Below, piece by piece: positions 1-12,200 of a stretch of 64,000 nt of DNA (positions within the stretch are counted from its first letter, which is position 1; the number at the start of each line of letters is the position of its first letter). The stretch spans positions 17,216,654 to 17,280,653 of the forward strand of contig NC_084886.1 in the NCBI RefSeq assembly GCF_958979055.1, in the 5' to 3' direction. The DNA comes from Alnus glutinosa (Eukaryota > Streptophyta > Magnoliopsida > Fagales > Betulaceae). Made by a program: the position numbers and the translations under genes. Below the pieces are notes generated by a model that was not told the origin of the DNA, made no database searches, and saw nothing but the letters and a program-made list of their open reading frames with translations.

Positions 1-334
1 TCCTACGAACCCTAATAGCCCAATGCTCAAAAGAAAATACAAGCAGAAAGCATGATACATATGATAATAATGGAGAAGAGAGAAATGGGGGTGACAGCTC
101 AACACTTAGGAGACAAATGTTGCAGCAAGAAACAACCGTTATGTCTCTTTGTAATCCTATTATAACCAAATCAACTCAATATTGGAGACTGTTTAGATGT
201 GCTGAGATATATGAGAACCTCCCAAATATGTCTTTACGACTAACTAAAGAGTTCAAAATATAGAGAAACAAAAGGACATCAGAAAGAGGTGACAAATGAA
301 ATCAAAGCTATTAAAATTAATATAATTTAAAGAA
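1..334. other. gene-free AT-rich flank
   Basis: No reading frame or RNA gene is recognisable here. If the NET1 gene continues past its apparent stop at 1512, its missing 3' part would have to lie to the left of this window, because nothing here resembles the family's C-terminal region. Confidence 0.5.
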
Positions 335-806
335 AAATAATGTCACAATCACCTTGTGCTTTCGCTTTTTGACATTGAAACCCTAGTTTTCAATTTAATG
401 CATTTAAGACTCTTGCTTTGGACATTTGTAGTTCGAGATCTCCCTTAAATTTTCCGTCAAATTATTGACAAAGGTTACTTATGGGGACTCCACATTACCT
501 GACATGTCATCTGATTAAGTAATGAAAATAAAAAGAAAAATAAAAGACCATGGGGGACCTCCATGCCGTGGAAGGCCACGTCTATGGAGGCCCATGGAGG
601 ACTGTGGCCAGTCATGGTCATGGAGGCCACTGACCTCCATGGCTCCATGGCCATGACCAGCCATGGTTCTCCCCGGGCACGGAGGTCCATGGCCACGACC
701 ATGGAAGGCAGGCCATGGCCATGGTCTCCATGGCTGTGGAGAGTGTGGAGGTCTGGACATGGAGACATGGCTGTTGCCTTCCACGGTCTTGGCCATGGAC
801 CTCCAT

Positions 807-846
<40 letters not shown>

Positions 847-1045
847 GCTTTTCTTTGATAAATTAGATGACACATCAGACAATATGGTCCCCACTTAAAC
901 AGCCTCTGTCAATAATTTGACGGAAAATCTAACAGAAGTATCGATTTACAAATGTCCAAAGCATGGGTCTTAAATTCATCAAATTGAAAACTAGAGTTTC
1001 AATGTCGAAAAATGCTAAAGCATTAGGGGGTCATGACATAGTTTC
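335..1045. mobile_element. non-autonomous long-inverted-repeat (foldback) element, CCATGG-rich core
   Basis: The left arm (about 340-520) and right arm (about 865-1045) are imperfect reverse complements. Both carry the segments TGACATTGAAAC-CTAGTTTTCAATTT, TTCCGTCAAATTATTGACA and GGGGAC, the right arm in inverted orientation. The core at 545-815 is much more GC-rich than its surroundings and is packed with CCATGG/CCATGGCC palindromes, followed by a T-run of about 36 bases. No transposase is encoded, so this is a non-autonomous DNA element. The long arms suggest a Mutator-like or foldback type, but no clean target-site duplication was found. Open frames across the core are products of the palindromic composition, not genes. 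Confidence 0.65.
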
Positions 1046-1201
1046 CCTGGTTTAAATATATTTATTCATAAAAAAATAAAAAATAAAAATAGTTTCCTTG
1101 GTTTAAAATTGAAAATTTTAAATCAAAGCCCAACAATAAGTTGTCTAAGATACATTGCCATAAAACAAAACCAAGTAAGGACTATAAGCCACAAGTATTG
1201 C

Positions 1202-1486
1202 TTATTAAAATACCATTTATCCCAAAAGCTTAAGCTAATTAGAAATGATGAATTTAATATTTATGATTAATATCCTAACACTTCCCTTTACGTGTGGGCT
1301 AAAACTCTTCCTTAATAAGTGTGACCTAACACATGGAATATTTTAATTGAAATGAAGGATAAACTGTGAAGTTAGAGTTTGAAATTAGGACTACTATTCT
1401 GATATCATGTTAAATTACCACTTGTTTTTGAAGTTTAACTAATAGAAAAAAAGTATATTTAATCATTTATAGTTAATATTCTAACA
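1202..1486 (-). mobile_element. TRIM-like miniature LTR retrotransposon
   Basis: Read on the minus strand, two direct repeats of about 79 bp face the same way: 1408-1486 (starting TGTTAGAATATTAA) and about 1202-1280 (starting TGTTAGGATATTAA). Just inside the first repeat, 1396-1407 reads TGATATCAGAAT, two or three mismatches from the initiator-Met-tRNA primer-binding site TGGTATCAGAGC. Just before the second repeat is a purine tract, AAAGGGAAG. The internal part is only about 127 bp and encodes nothing. TTGC (or ATTGC) flanks both sides, at 1197-1201 and 1486-1490, as a likely target duplication. This is the layout of a terminal-repeat retrotransposon in miniature. It ends about 25 bp past the NET1 stop codon. 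Confidence 0.7.
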
Positions 1487-1511
1487 TTGCCGCTTTTATT
1501 TTTTATTTTTC

Positions 1512-4500
1512 TTATTTGAGGGAGGAATGGAGGGCATTGTGCTCATGAGGAAAGAATACTACCTTTTCTTCTAGATTTCCTTCCATGGACTTGTGAAGAA
1601 GCGCATTGTGCTCAAGAGAGGCTATATCATCTCCCAAAGAAGCTATGATGGGAACATATGCAGATAATTGGGCCTTCAGTCCTCCAATTTCACTTTCCAA
1701 GAAGCTAAATCTTTCCTTCATCTGTTCAATCTCCATACTTTTTGTGGCAGTTTCATCTTCAAGAATCTCACAAGCTCCAGCAAGCTCTTGAACCTTATTT
1801 TCAAGTAGAGCCTCACGAATGGCAGAAATTTGGAGATCAAAATAAAATGTTGCAGCCTCAACCTCCCAGAGTTCAAACCCATCTCTCTTCTCTTGCAGCT
1901 CTGAACTCAAATTCTCTTCTCTAATCCTATGTTCTTCAATTTCTTTACGTAGTATTTCTACTTCAGACTCCATACTTTCACTCACTTCATGAAGGCATTC
2001 AATTTCCTTCGCCTGAATTGAGTTATCTTCCAACACTTCAAGAATCTGTTTCTCTAGATTGTCTCTGATCAGTTTTGATTCTTCACATTCCATCTTCAGT
2101 TCATCAACATTTCTGTACAATTCAGCATTCAAGTTCTCTGTAGCCTTAAGCTTCTGTTCTGCTTCTGAAAGCTCTGTTGCCTTCTGTCTCAGAAAATCCT
2201 CTCCAATGGAAATTTGATTGCATAATTGGTAATTTAAGTCTTTTGCTTCATTGAGCTCCCTCTTCAACTTCTCTACAGACCCATTCAGATGTAGATTTTC
2301 TGCCTCTTTCATCTCTATCTTCTTCCCCAACATTCCAACCTCCACCTTGAGGTCACTGTTGACCCCATGGAGACTGCTGATATTTTCAGCAAGTGCTTCT
2401 AGTTTAACAGATTTCTCAATTGAGAAGCTCTCAAAAACCAAAGACAGGTTGCTAAGAGCTGCTGTTTCATGGAGAATGAAACTGTTTTCCTCTTCAAGCA
2501 TATGATTTTCCTCATTCAGGTCCAAAAATTTCTTAAGCATAGATTTCTTCTCTTCAAGCAACATGAAATTTTCTTCCCGCAATGCCAGGTAAGCACCCTC
2601 CAAATTTATCAGCTTTACACCCAGAGTTTCCAGTTCAGCCTTTAAAGCGTCCTCTCGTTGCTCGCCCCTGCCCCTTTCCAACATCAACTGCCTACTCATC
2701 TCTAGAAGCTCGTACTTGTTCTTTTGCAGCATAGCACACTGCTCTGTCATGACTTCAAACTCATGCTCAATGAACTTTTTCCCTGACTCGAGCTCTGCAC
2801 CCTCTAATCTCAGTTGCCCAAGTAAACTTAAGAACACTGATTTCTCAACCAGCAGCTGCTGCTTTTCATCCTCGCTTCTCAACAGAGAACCTTTTAAATC
2901 CTCAATACCATCCAAAATATGCAACACAGATATATGCTCCTGCCCAATCTCATCGACATACCCATTCTTTCGATCAATTTGAATAGCCCTGAAAACTTGA
3001 TGGATTGCCATCCTCAACTTTTGGATTTCGTCTAACAAGAATTCTGCTTCTACCTGTTGCTCAAGATTCTCACTCTCCAACTCTGTAATCAGTTTATCTG
3101 AAAATTTGGATGTTTCAACATGTTTTTGGCATTCAATTAATAGAGAGACATTCTTTTCTTCCAAATCTTCTATGAACTTCTGCAGGATGAAAATCTCAAC
3201 CTGCGCGATAACTGTTCTATCTAGTTCTTCTTCAAATCCCTTCTTCCCCAACCTACTTGCTTCTTGCATGACATGGACTTGGTTTTCCAAACACGCCAAT
3301 CGATTCTCACTTGACTGCACATAACTTGCACGCTCTTGTTTTTCTGTAATGAGGGAACCCTGCAATTCTACCACTTGGCAAAGTGTTAACTCTTTCTCCT
3401 TCTCGAGATCTGAATATTTTTCTTCTAATCTTGTAAACCTCCTTTCCAGGTTGCTCAGTCTCTGTTCAACATTTTCCAACTTACATACCAGGGTGCTTCT
3501 CTCATTTAGAAGATTGGACTTCTCATTACTGAGCAACTGGCATAATTCTTCTAAGCTCTTAGATTTTGCCCTCAGACTTTCAACCTCAACTTTTGCACTA
3601 GAGAGTGAATCCTCCAGCAAGGTGTTCTTCTCCAAGAGCTTCTGCATATTCTCAGTGAGAATATGTAACTGTGAAAGCAGAGTAGCTTTTTCAGCAAGAA
3701 GTGTGGATTTATCTCCATGAAGAAACTGACAGGACTCCTGCAAGTTCTTAACCTTCTCTCTCAACCCTTCCAACTCGACGTTCATTCCTGATAGGGAACT
3801 CTCCAGAACAGCATTGTCTTTCAAAAGTTCATCCATATGCTTTAACTTCTCATGAAGAGCTTCTCTCTCGTCTCTTTCCTTTTTGCAGATCTCTTTCAGC
3901 TTTGAATTCTCATCTTGCAAGTCCTTCACATATGACTCAAGGCATTCAGGATTCAGACCTACAGACTCCAATTGCTCCATAATGGCCTGGTATCTTCCAT
4001 TCAAGCCAGTGATTTCCTTCTTCAAATGGTAAATCTCCTGCTGGAGGGTATTGCTTTGGTCGGCTTTTAGTGTAACCTGCTCTTCAATTTTCTCTTTCAT
4101 TGCCTTCAAGCCAAATATTTCATTTTGCAGATTCTTTATTGAATAAGTGGAAGAAAAGTTCAGTTCATTCAGGCTCCTGTTTTCTTCATTGACCCTTTGA
4201 AGTTCTTCTTCCAACCCATGTTTACAGATCTCTAAGTCCTTCAGCATCTGAAGCCCATTTTTGAGCTCGGTTACCAGAGCTCTCTGCTCCTCTTGAGATT
4301 GAGAGTGTAACTTTTGCAAAGCTTGGAGAGTGGCTTCAACTTGCTTAAACCGTGACTGCTCCTCCTGCATTAGGGTTTGAAACTTTTCCAACTCATTATG
4401 CTTTTCTGAAAGTTCCTGATCCTTCACTGCAATCTTCTGCACCAAATTGTTTGCCTCTAATCGCAGAGATTGATTTGATCTCTCCAAGAGAACACACTGT

Positions 4501-7056
4501 TCTTCCGTGCTCTTTAATTTTGCAGCCCCCAGAAGAATTTCGCTATTCAATCGTTTGGTATCCTCTTGGGCATGAAAAATTTCACTTTCCATCTTTGCTA
4601 TTATCTCCAAGCACTGCCTGTACTGAAGGGCAGCAGCTTCTTTCTCCTCATTTAGTTTCGTAAGTGCCCTCTGAAGTGTTTTAACTTCAGTTTCTGCTCT
4701 TTCAATTTGCTCATTTAGCATTCGAGCATTTTCCTCAGCAAGTGAGATTTTAGTCTCCAAAACAGATATCTTCTCAAGACATTGTTTGTAATGAAGAAGA
4801 CCTGCCTCCTTTTCAGCCTCTAATCTAGAAAGTTCTTGCTTGAGACATTGACTTTCAGTTTCTGCTCTAACAGCTCGCTCATTGAGTCCTTTCTCATTTT
4901 CTTGGGCAACAGATAACATATTTTCCAGGCTAGATATCCTTTCTAAACACTGATTGTATTGAAGAATACCAGAATCCCTCCCAGCTTCTAACTCAACAAG
5001 GGCTGCCTTCAGTATTTTAATTTCGATTTCGGCTTTGCTTGCTCGTTCATCAAGCCCACCAGCATCTTCTTGTGCATGATTAAGTTCTCTCTCCAGATGA
5101 GATAGCTTCTCCAAACTCTGCTTGTATTGAAGGTGGATAGCTTCCTTTTCAACTTGTATCTCTGCTAGAGCCTTCTTTAAGGTCTGAACTTCGGTTTCTG
5201 CTTCATTAACATTAAGGCCTTTTCTCATCCTTCCTTCAGCAACATCTGAATTTTGTGGCACTGCTTCTCTCGATCCAAACAGCTCATTCAGCTGTTTAAG
5301 ACCCCTTTTGCTTATTCCAGAATCAAATTCTTCTGAATTCCCTCCATTCCTTTTCATTGTATGCAAGCTTGTCGAAGAGAATCCCAGTGCATCCTTGTGC
5401 AAGTCATCCGGGTCTACCAATGAACGAATTGGATGCAGTATTTCTGGCATATGAGGTTCAGTCTCAGGGCCTGACGAACTTGAGGGTGAATCATCAGCCA
5501 GTTCATAAGGCACATGGTTGGGAAATGCTTCTGCCATGGTTCGATGGGCCTGGCGAAGCTCCACAGTAGCATGATCATACCTCTCAGCTAATGCACGGTA
5601 AGCTCGGTAGAACTCCTCTACCAGTTTCATAAGCTCTGGGCGTTTCTTGTAGTACATCTCTGCCCTCCTTGCAAAAGAATCTGCATCTTCTTCAATGAGC
5701 TTGATCATTGCTTTGACTTTGGCATCCATGTCTGCAGGAACAGATTTAGGGACAGTTGAGAATGTTGCCTAAAAATAGCACGAGATGCATGTGACCAAAA
5801 CTCATGCAAATATGTGCATAAACATGCATAATTGTTTAGCCATCTTAAATTTTTCTAGTGGTTAGTAATGCTGTTCAACCTTCCTAGATCATATCCCATG
5901 GAGAATCACTATAACTCTTTACAAATTATATAAGTGGATTAATTGCCTCCAATTCCTGTCATGCACAACTCAAGGGTGATTATTTATTGGATTGTTTCAG
6001 ATTCATTTTTGTGAGCATAACATGTGCCAGGTATTACAGATGCAATAACAAGACCTGGGACATTTAAGTTGAATATGCACAAGGTGAAGTAAATTGCTCT
6101 AAATCTAGGAAACATTGTCATTTAAGTTGGTTTTAACTAGTAACTAGGTTAGAGTATTCTTAGTAGCCTCATCAAATTTTACTCACCAAAGTAGTTAAAA
6201 ATCACTTTTCTCTATTCTGGTGAGCCACTTTTTTAAAATTCTCCAAACAGCCTCACTATTTTAACTATTTATTATCACTATTCCATTTAAATAATATTTT
6301 TTCATATTTCTTTATTCTTTCTCTATTCAATCTTTTTACAAAGAATCCTTCATGTCCATGAAATAAGGACATTACGTGTGAGAGAGATAGGAGATGGAAA
6401 AAGAAAATGAGAGAAAAAAAGGAAAAAAGTGTGCTGATCATGTGAGAGAGAAAGGTGAAACAAAATTGGTGAGTGGATATTACTCATCAGAATTGGTGAG
6501 TAATTTCACTCATAAAAACTTTTTGGTTAAAATGGTGAGGCTGCTGGGAGTGATTTTTAAGTGTTTTCATCAAATTGGCTCACCAAAATAACTAAAAAAC
6601 TATTTTGATGAGGCTACTAGGAATGCTTATGAAGAAACTGACAAAAATGAAAGGGCAATATATAAGAAGCAAACGATTTATTTTAAACTACACAAATTCA
6701 AGTCAGACTATTCAAGTATTCCTCATCATTGGTTAAGTTCTTGGCCATGCTCAGTTAAAAGATTAAAAATTACAGTAGGTTGTTCCCTATATTTATTTAG
6801 TCCAATAAGTTCCTCTTTAAGTTGATTTCAGGCCTAGAGCAGTAACCAGTTTTAGTAATTAGAAAGCTAACACCAACAACAGTACATGCAAAACAACAGA
6901 TCTAGCAAGAAACACAGCAATAGCAAATTAAGTCATAAGGAGAAAATCAGCACCTGTAAGATTTTCCTGAAGCCATTTTGAATTCTTCGGGCTATTGTGG
7001 CTGTCCCACCACCAAGAGTATAAGCGTCTGGACTCGGAATGTAACAAGGTTGCCAT
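1512..7056 (-). CDS. NET1: NETWORKED1-type actin-binding coiled-coil protein (C-terminally shortened)
   Basis: Two coding exons: 6954-7056 and 1512-5731, giving 1440 residues. Exon 1 starts at the ATG at 7056 ([11 protein letters not shown]) and ends at CTTACAG|GTGCTG. Exon 2 opens after CTGCAG and restores the conserved ENLTDMDAKVK. Residues 1-95 form the plant NAB (KIP1-like) domain, with the YSWWWDSH and [14 protein letters not shown] signatures; in characterised family members this domain binds F-actin. The rest is almost continuous coiled coil and begins with four exact 56-residue repeats (residues 212-435). NET1 proteins link actin to the plasma membrane and plasmodesmata. Family members are roughly 1700-1850 residues by memory. 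Here the frame ends at residue 1440, soon after the conserved SLEHNAL segment, so about 300-400 C-terminal residues are absent. Either the gene is truncated, or it splices (an AAG|GTAGTA lies near 1560) to exons outside the window. Confidence 0.88.
4530..5201 (-). repeat. four tandem 56-codon repeats inside NET1
   Basis: Four consecutive blocks of exactly 56 residues start [24 protein letters not shown] and AETEVKTL. Each has a central QYKQCLE-like segment and a closing run like AQE..xGLNER. A length of 56 equals eight heptads, so register is kept through the coiled coil. Similar blocks occur across the KIP1-like family. Confidence 0.85.
6151..6628. mobile_element. MITE in NET1 intron 1
   Basis: The left end, AGTATTCTTAGTAGCCTCATC, and the reverse complement of the right end, GCATTCCTAGTAGCCTCATC, match. 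The motif pair TCACCAAA..AGTTA recurs near both ends. TTA flanks both sides, which would suit a PIF/Harbinger-type (Tourist-like) element, although with so short a duplication this is weak. The intron itself runs 5732-6953. Confidence 0.55.
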
Positions 7057-8250
7057 GAATCCAGCAACGAACAACAGAACAACTGGTTTTGACTTGGCAA
7101 AGGCCTGGTCGTTATACCAATAATAAGAACCCAAGTAATGAATCCAGGCCAGAATATCAACTTAATAAATCCCACCAATTCTAAATGCCGCTTTTCAGCT
7201 CTATATTTCTCGCTCCTTGCACCTAAACACCAAGATCATCAAAACAAAATCTCAGTATTAAGGCAAACTTCGGAGTTTGATCTTCAAAAACCTGTAAATT
7301 ACTTATAAGCTTCTTCAGAATATAGGATGAAAAATAGGAAAGTCCTTAGACTACCTGCTCAATTGGACACAAGTCCAATATTTGAGGGAGCGCTACTCCT
7401 CACTTTAGTAGCTCAGACAACCAAATCAACTGATCCAGAGAAAGGACAAAATACGATTATTAATAGCTCATCATGAAGTAACAATTAAATCATGGAAGTG
7501 CAGGGGGCCAAAAACACGAAAACCAGGAATGCATAACTTGATCCCCCACAACCTAGTAAAAAGTAAACACGCACACACACACAATATAACAGGTGTGTAA
7601 CGTGTGTGTGCATGTATACATAACAGTAGGAGCCCCAGCCCATTTGACAGCAAAAACAACGTACATTGAGTGATCCACACAAGAGAGAGATAGAGAGAAG
7701 GAGCAAATATATGCAAATGGATCTCAACAAAAATGCGACATATGCTTTTCTAATGAAGTATAAGACCAAGAACTTACCAAAAGGACGAATTCCAGTGATG
7801 GCTTATGATCCGCAAGCGAAAACTACCATTCAAAAGGAACACCAGAGCAACAATTATGAGCAGATGTGTCTCAACAGAAACTAATAAAAAGACAGAACCT
7901 TTATTAACCATAAAATCAAGAATTTACCAAATGAATGAAATCCAGTGATGGGAGCTGACCCAGCAAGCAAAGCTACCATCCAAAGAAGGCAAACTCATAA
8001 ATTTTAAGCAAATAAGCCTCAACCAAAACTGCAAAAACTGATCATTACGAAACCATTTGGATCAAGTACACACCAGAAGAGAAGAAAACTGCTGATGGGG
8101 TTTTGGGCAGCAGCTGTGATGCTAAAAGTCCAGCTGCCTATCATTCTTCTCACCCCATCTTCTCTGCCAACTCTCAGACTCTCTCCTTTCTCTGATGGGT
8201 CCTGTGCATTATATTCTGAGATTTGTCACTGAACTGTTTTGATGACGCAT
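7057..8250 (-). promoter_or_regulatory. NET1 5' leader and promoter region
   Basis: No coding sequence is evident. On the minus strand, plausible leader-exon donors are TCTTCTG|GTGTGT near 8085, and CCTTTTG|GTAAGT and CATTTG|GTAAAT within the duplicated segment described separately. This suggests a spliced, perhaps alternatively spliced, 5'UTR, which is inferred and not proven. A short CA/TG-rich tract lies at 7568-7615. Confidence 0.4.
7759..8035. repeat. imperfect tandem duplication (about 145 bp unit) upstream of NET1
   Basis: The segments 7759-7890 and about 7912-8035 share, in order, ACCAAGAACTTACCAAA/ATCAAGAATTTACCAAA, CCAGTGATGG, GCAAGC-AAA-CTACCATCCAAA and AAGCCTCAACC-like blocks. 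On the minus strand each copy contains a G|GTAAGTT or G|GTAAATT donor-like site at the same place, so the copies may act as alternative leader exons. Confidence 0.55.
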
Positions 8251-8970
8251 CATCTGCAAAGGAGACAGAGACTGAACCAAAAAGTACGAAAAATAAATAT
8301 TGAAACTTTTCTTCTTTTTTCTTTTTTTTTTTTTCTTTTTTTTTTTTTTTTTAGAAATTTACAAAGGCAAATAGGATACTATAATTACTTGGGATTGTGT
8401 ATGCGCATCTAAATCCAAAAGAAAAATACTTTCTTTGCTTGTTAATAGTGTAATTAAGATTTAATTGAATGCGATTCTTAGTAAACGATCATTTTCTTCA
8501 GGTTTTTTGCTGTCTTGTGTCGTTACTTTAAACTGTAGATTTTGGTGGGTGGGAAAGCTGCCTAGGGAACTCAAAATGACTAATCCACCCCTGATTAAGA
8601 TCCTTTTCTCTGTCATACCCTTCCTTAAGATCTCAAACATGTCTTTTTATTTTTATTGGGCTTTCAAATTTCTTTTATTTAATCTCTCTTATTCTACTAT
8701 TTTTCTTTCTTTTTTTTCTTCTTTCCTTTCGCTCCTATTTTATCAGACTTGTATGGCCATGCTCATCAGTATTTTTTTTCTGTTTAATAAAGATTAATAA
8801 GCATTGTCACATTAATATAATGAGATGATGATATAGTATTACTCTTATTTATAATATTTTTAGTAAATATTTTTGGATAAACATATTTTCACGTTCATTG
8901 TGATAGCTTCAACTGATACCTCGGCATGCTCCCTACATTATTTATCAGGGTTTTAATCATTTACTAACTT

Positions 8971-9202
8971 AGTGTTTGTTTGGCCTTACGATTTCGAAGA
9001 TTAAAAGTTCATTTTCAGACAAAATTATATATATAAAAAAATAAAAAAATAAAAATAAAAAGAAGGTGTTTTTAAAAAATTGGGTGTTTAAAAATGTACG
9101 ATTTTAAAGATGAACTCACGATTTAACTAAACACTTAACTACGTTTTTAAAAACTGTATTTTTAAATCACATGTTTTGAAACCGTAAAACCAAACAAATA
9201 CT
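8971..9202. mobile_element. MITE (inverted repeat GTGTTTGTTTGG type)
   Basis: The left end AGTGTTTGTTTGGCCTTACG matches the reverse complement of the right end, AGTATTTGTTTGGTTTTACG. A second block, TTTAAAAA..CGATTTTAAA, is also symmetric. Length is about 232 bp with no coding capacity. The flanks show no exact target duplication. Confidence 0.6.
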
Positions 9203-12200
9203 TTATACTTGGATGAGAAACCGCTCAAATATTTGGGATTTATTTATGCATTGGTACATTATAATTTTATTGTTGGCTGTGCATAAAGAAATTCTTTTCC
9301 TTATTTTAAAAAAACTTATTTTATTTTTATTATTTAATTGAGATTATGAAAGTAATTTTTCTAGTGTTTGATTTTACTAAAAGAAATCTACGTTAAAACC
9401 ACCAAAAATACTTTAAACGTTGATAAGCAATGATAAACCGATAGTGCATAGGATGGAAGCCAGAGGCGGCGGCGGCGGCAGCGGCAGTGGCGACAATGTA
9501 GATGGGCAGTTGCCAATGGTTTGCTATTATGGATCAATATGAGATCTAAACTTGCCACTAGATTGTGCAGCAAGGGTAGATTGAGTTAGGACGTCCATTT
9601 CTCCATCCTTAAAAATACATAAAATAATTTTTTTTTTTTTATAAAAAAAATGTTATGAAGATAACAATAAGATTAAAAAGAAAAGAAAAGAAAAAAAGTC
9701 TCAATCAAATGAATGGTAAAATCATTTCACTACTGTTTGGTTTAATACAATTTTTTTTTTTTTTTTAAAGTATATTCAGTAAAAGTGAAAAGAAAAGAAA
9801 AACATAACAGAGGGGTGAATCTTTTTCACTAAAGATGGAAATAGTGAGAGTGCGAGAAACACGTGTGGGAATGCAAGAAATATTAGGCCAAAAACTTTCT
9901 CATTTTTCTTTATCTTTTTTCTAGATTCGATGATGACATTGACCATAAGATCCTACCCACAATTTACTAGTCAAATTATAAAAACAAATGCTAAATATTA
10001 AATAATACACCCTCAACTTAGCTACATTTTAAATGCCACGTAAGTTTTATGAGTATTGCCACGTCAATTTAATGAAATAGTGACGAAATAGGAACGTAAT
10101 ATATATCTTTACTCTTATATCAATTGTTTGAAAAATGAATTCTTCTAATAAGACAAATTAGCCCTCCCAAGCCTCGATATACTTTCTAAATTACAATTTA
10201 ACGATTAGGTCTATTTAGATGCAAGAGTGAAATTTTGATTCTGTTCAATTTTTTGCTAGTGCTTGCTTTTTTTTAAAATAAATTATATTTTAATCAACTT
10301 TTTCATAAATAAATCATATTTTATTCAATTTTTACTAATTTTATTTTACAAAGTTAAATCTCAAAATTCGCTTACAAAAAAGAATTAAATTCTGATTTCA
10401 AAAATTGAGCGCATGCCCAAACAGAAAAACACTTTAAAAAATTATTAAAAAAGAAGAAGAAAAAGAATGCTATTGGATTCCAATTTCATTATATCTCTAA
10501 AAAGAGCCGTTGGGAGCATCAACTCTTAATCAATAGTTGTTGGTTTTTTCTTATAATGAAAACTTTTTGTTATGTTCAAAGCGAAAAGAATAAATTAATT
10601 ATTAAAATATGGTTTTGTAATTTTTTAAGCAAACTTCACATGCAATTCATTCCACATTCCATGCATTGCCTGTCCAACATGTCTAATGTCTTTGTTAAGA
10701 TCCATATATTTTTGCATTGTTCTCAAGTTATCTATAGCGTTATTAGATTAATTAGCTCTTAGGGGTGTGTCGATCTGCCACCAATACGGTTCCGACCCAT
10801 GTGGGTTGGCTCTCAAAGGTAGGGGTTGAACGAAATCTTTAGTTTTCGACAAAAGTCGGAGGCAGCGCGGCGGTGAAAGAGGTTTATATTTTCTGATAGT
10901 TTCTGACCCGATCCGCATCTTTTTAATATTTAAAAGAATATTTGCAAAAGGGCTTAATTTTCAGTTTTTCCTTCTATTACCAATAGTGAGAGTTAAGGAT
11001 AGAACCATATTAGTCTTAGAAGAGGAAATAAAAAAAGGTTATTGGACCATTGGTAATAGGTAGTGCTGTTGTTGTAGGCTTGTAGTGTATAAATGGCAGT
11101 GAAAAGGCTGAGGAGGTTAGTGGTCGGTGGTAGAGTAAAACAGCAAGTATGAAGAGGGTGGCACGGACGAAGAAAAAACCTTAAGCCATCATCTTTTATA
11201 GTTTATGTCGTGACTTGATTCGCAGTTGCATTACGTACAATCCCATTTGAACGAGAGTTACGCTCATTCGAACGAACGATCCTTCATTTAACTCGACACA
11301 CGTCCTGCACGTCTCCTAAATTTCCTCTCGTTCGAACAAGATCAAGTCTCATTTGAATGAGGTTTCGCACTATGCATTATTTTTAAACTTTTAACACTTT
11401 CTTTGCTCTAATAGTCAAATATACAATTATAGTTGCACAACAATCAAAAGGACTAATCATAAAATACAACTAATATCGATCTAGCATACATCCAACGTGA
11501 AAAGTACATTTGTCCAATGCCTTCAACAACCTATTTCATACCCCAAATAACATTATTGGAATTTAGAATCTCAATTAGATTAGCGTAGGGGCATAATTGG
11601 AAATAGTATGATTCAACTTTTTAGGGTGGGCCATCACCCTTTAGTGGTCGGCCTTTTGGCCGGTGGTGCCACCCTCGCCGTCACTTAATTACGAACGTTG
11701 ACGCCTCAGTGGCCTAAATTTTTCCATTAGAATTTTATATGATTTTTTTTATTATATAGTATTTACAAAGAATATCCACATTTGATAAAGCCATCAAAAC
11801 CATGATAGTGTTGGGTTAGAACTTTCTATCTCTTGTAGATGATGATGATCATATTATTTTGTAGTTGTACCCTAGGCGATGGCTGCATCAGCACCGTCGA
11901 TTTAGTTATGGGCACATGTTGTACTTCTTTGAAGGCTGAAATCATTCTGGGGTCCACTAATCACGTGGGTGATTGGCCAAGTCAGGCCTCAATATCATGT
12001 GTCATGGACAACCATGGTCCCAGTGGTACTCCTTGTGGGCTAGATCATTGAATATTTAACTTAATTATTGCACGATCAAATTCACTGTTTTTTACTAGCG
12101 GTGGATGGCTATACTACTCACACGAGCCTAGCTAGGGAGCTCAAGAATCCCCCACACCCGACCCGACCGACCCGACCTGATGGCCCCACCTTTCGGCCTT

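Noticed and set aside
475..898. Overlapping open frames on both strands in the CCATGG-rich core
   Set aside because: All arise from palindromic, low-complexity sequence plus a T-run inside an inverted-repeat element; the proteins are Trp/His/Met/Pro-rich without homology.
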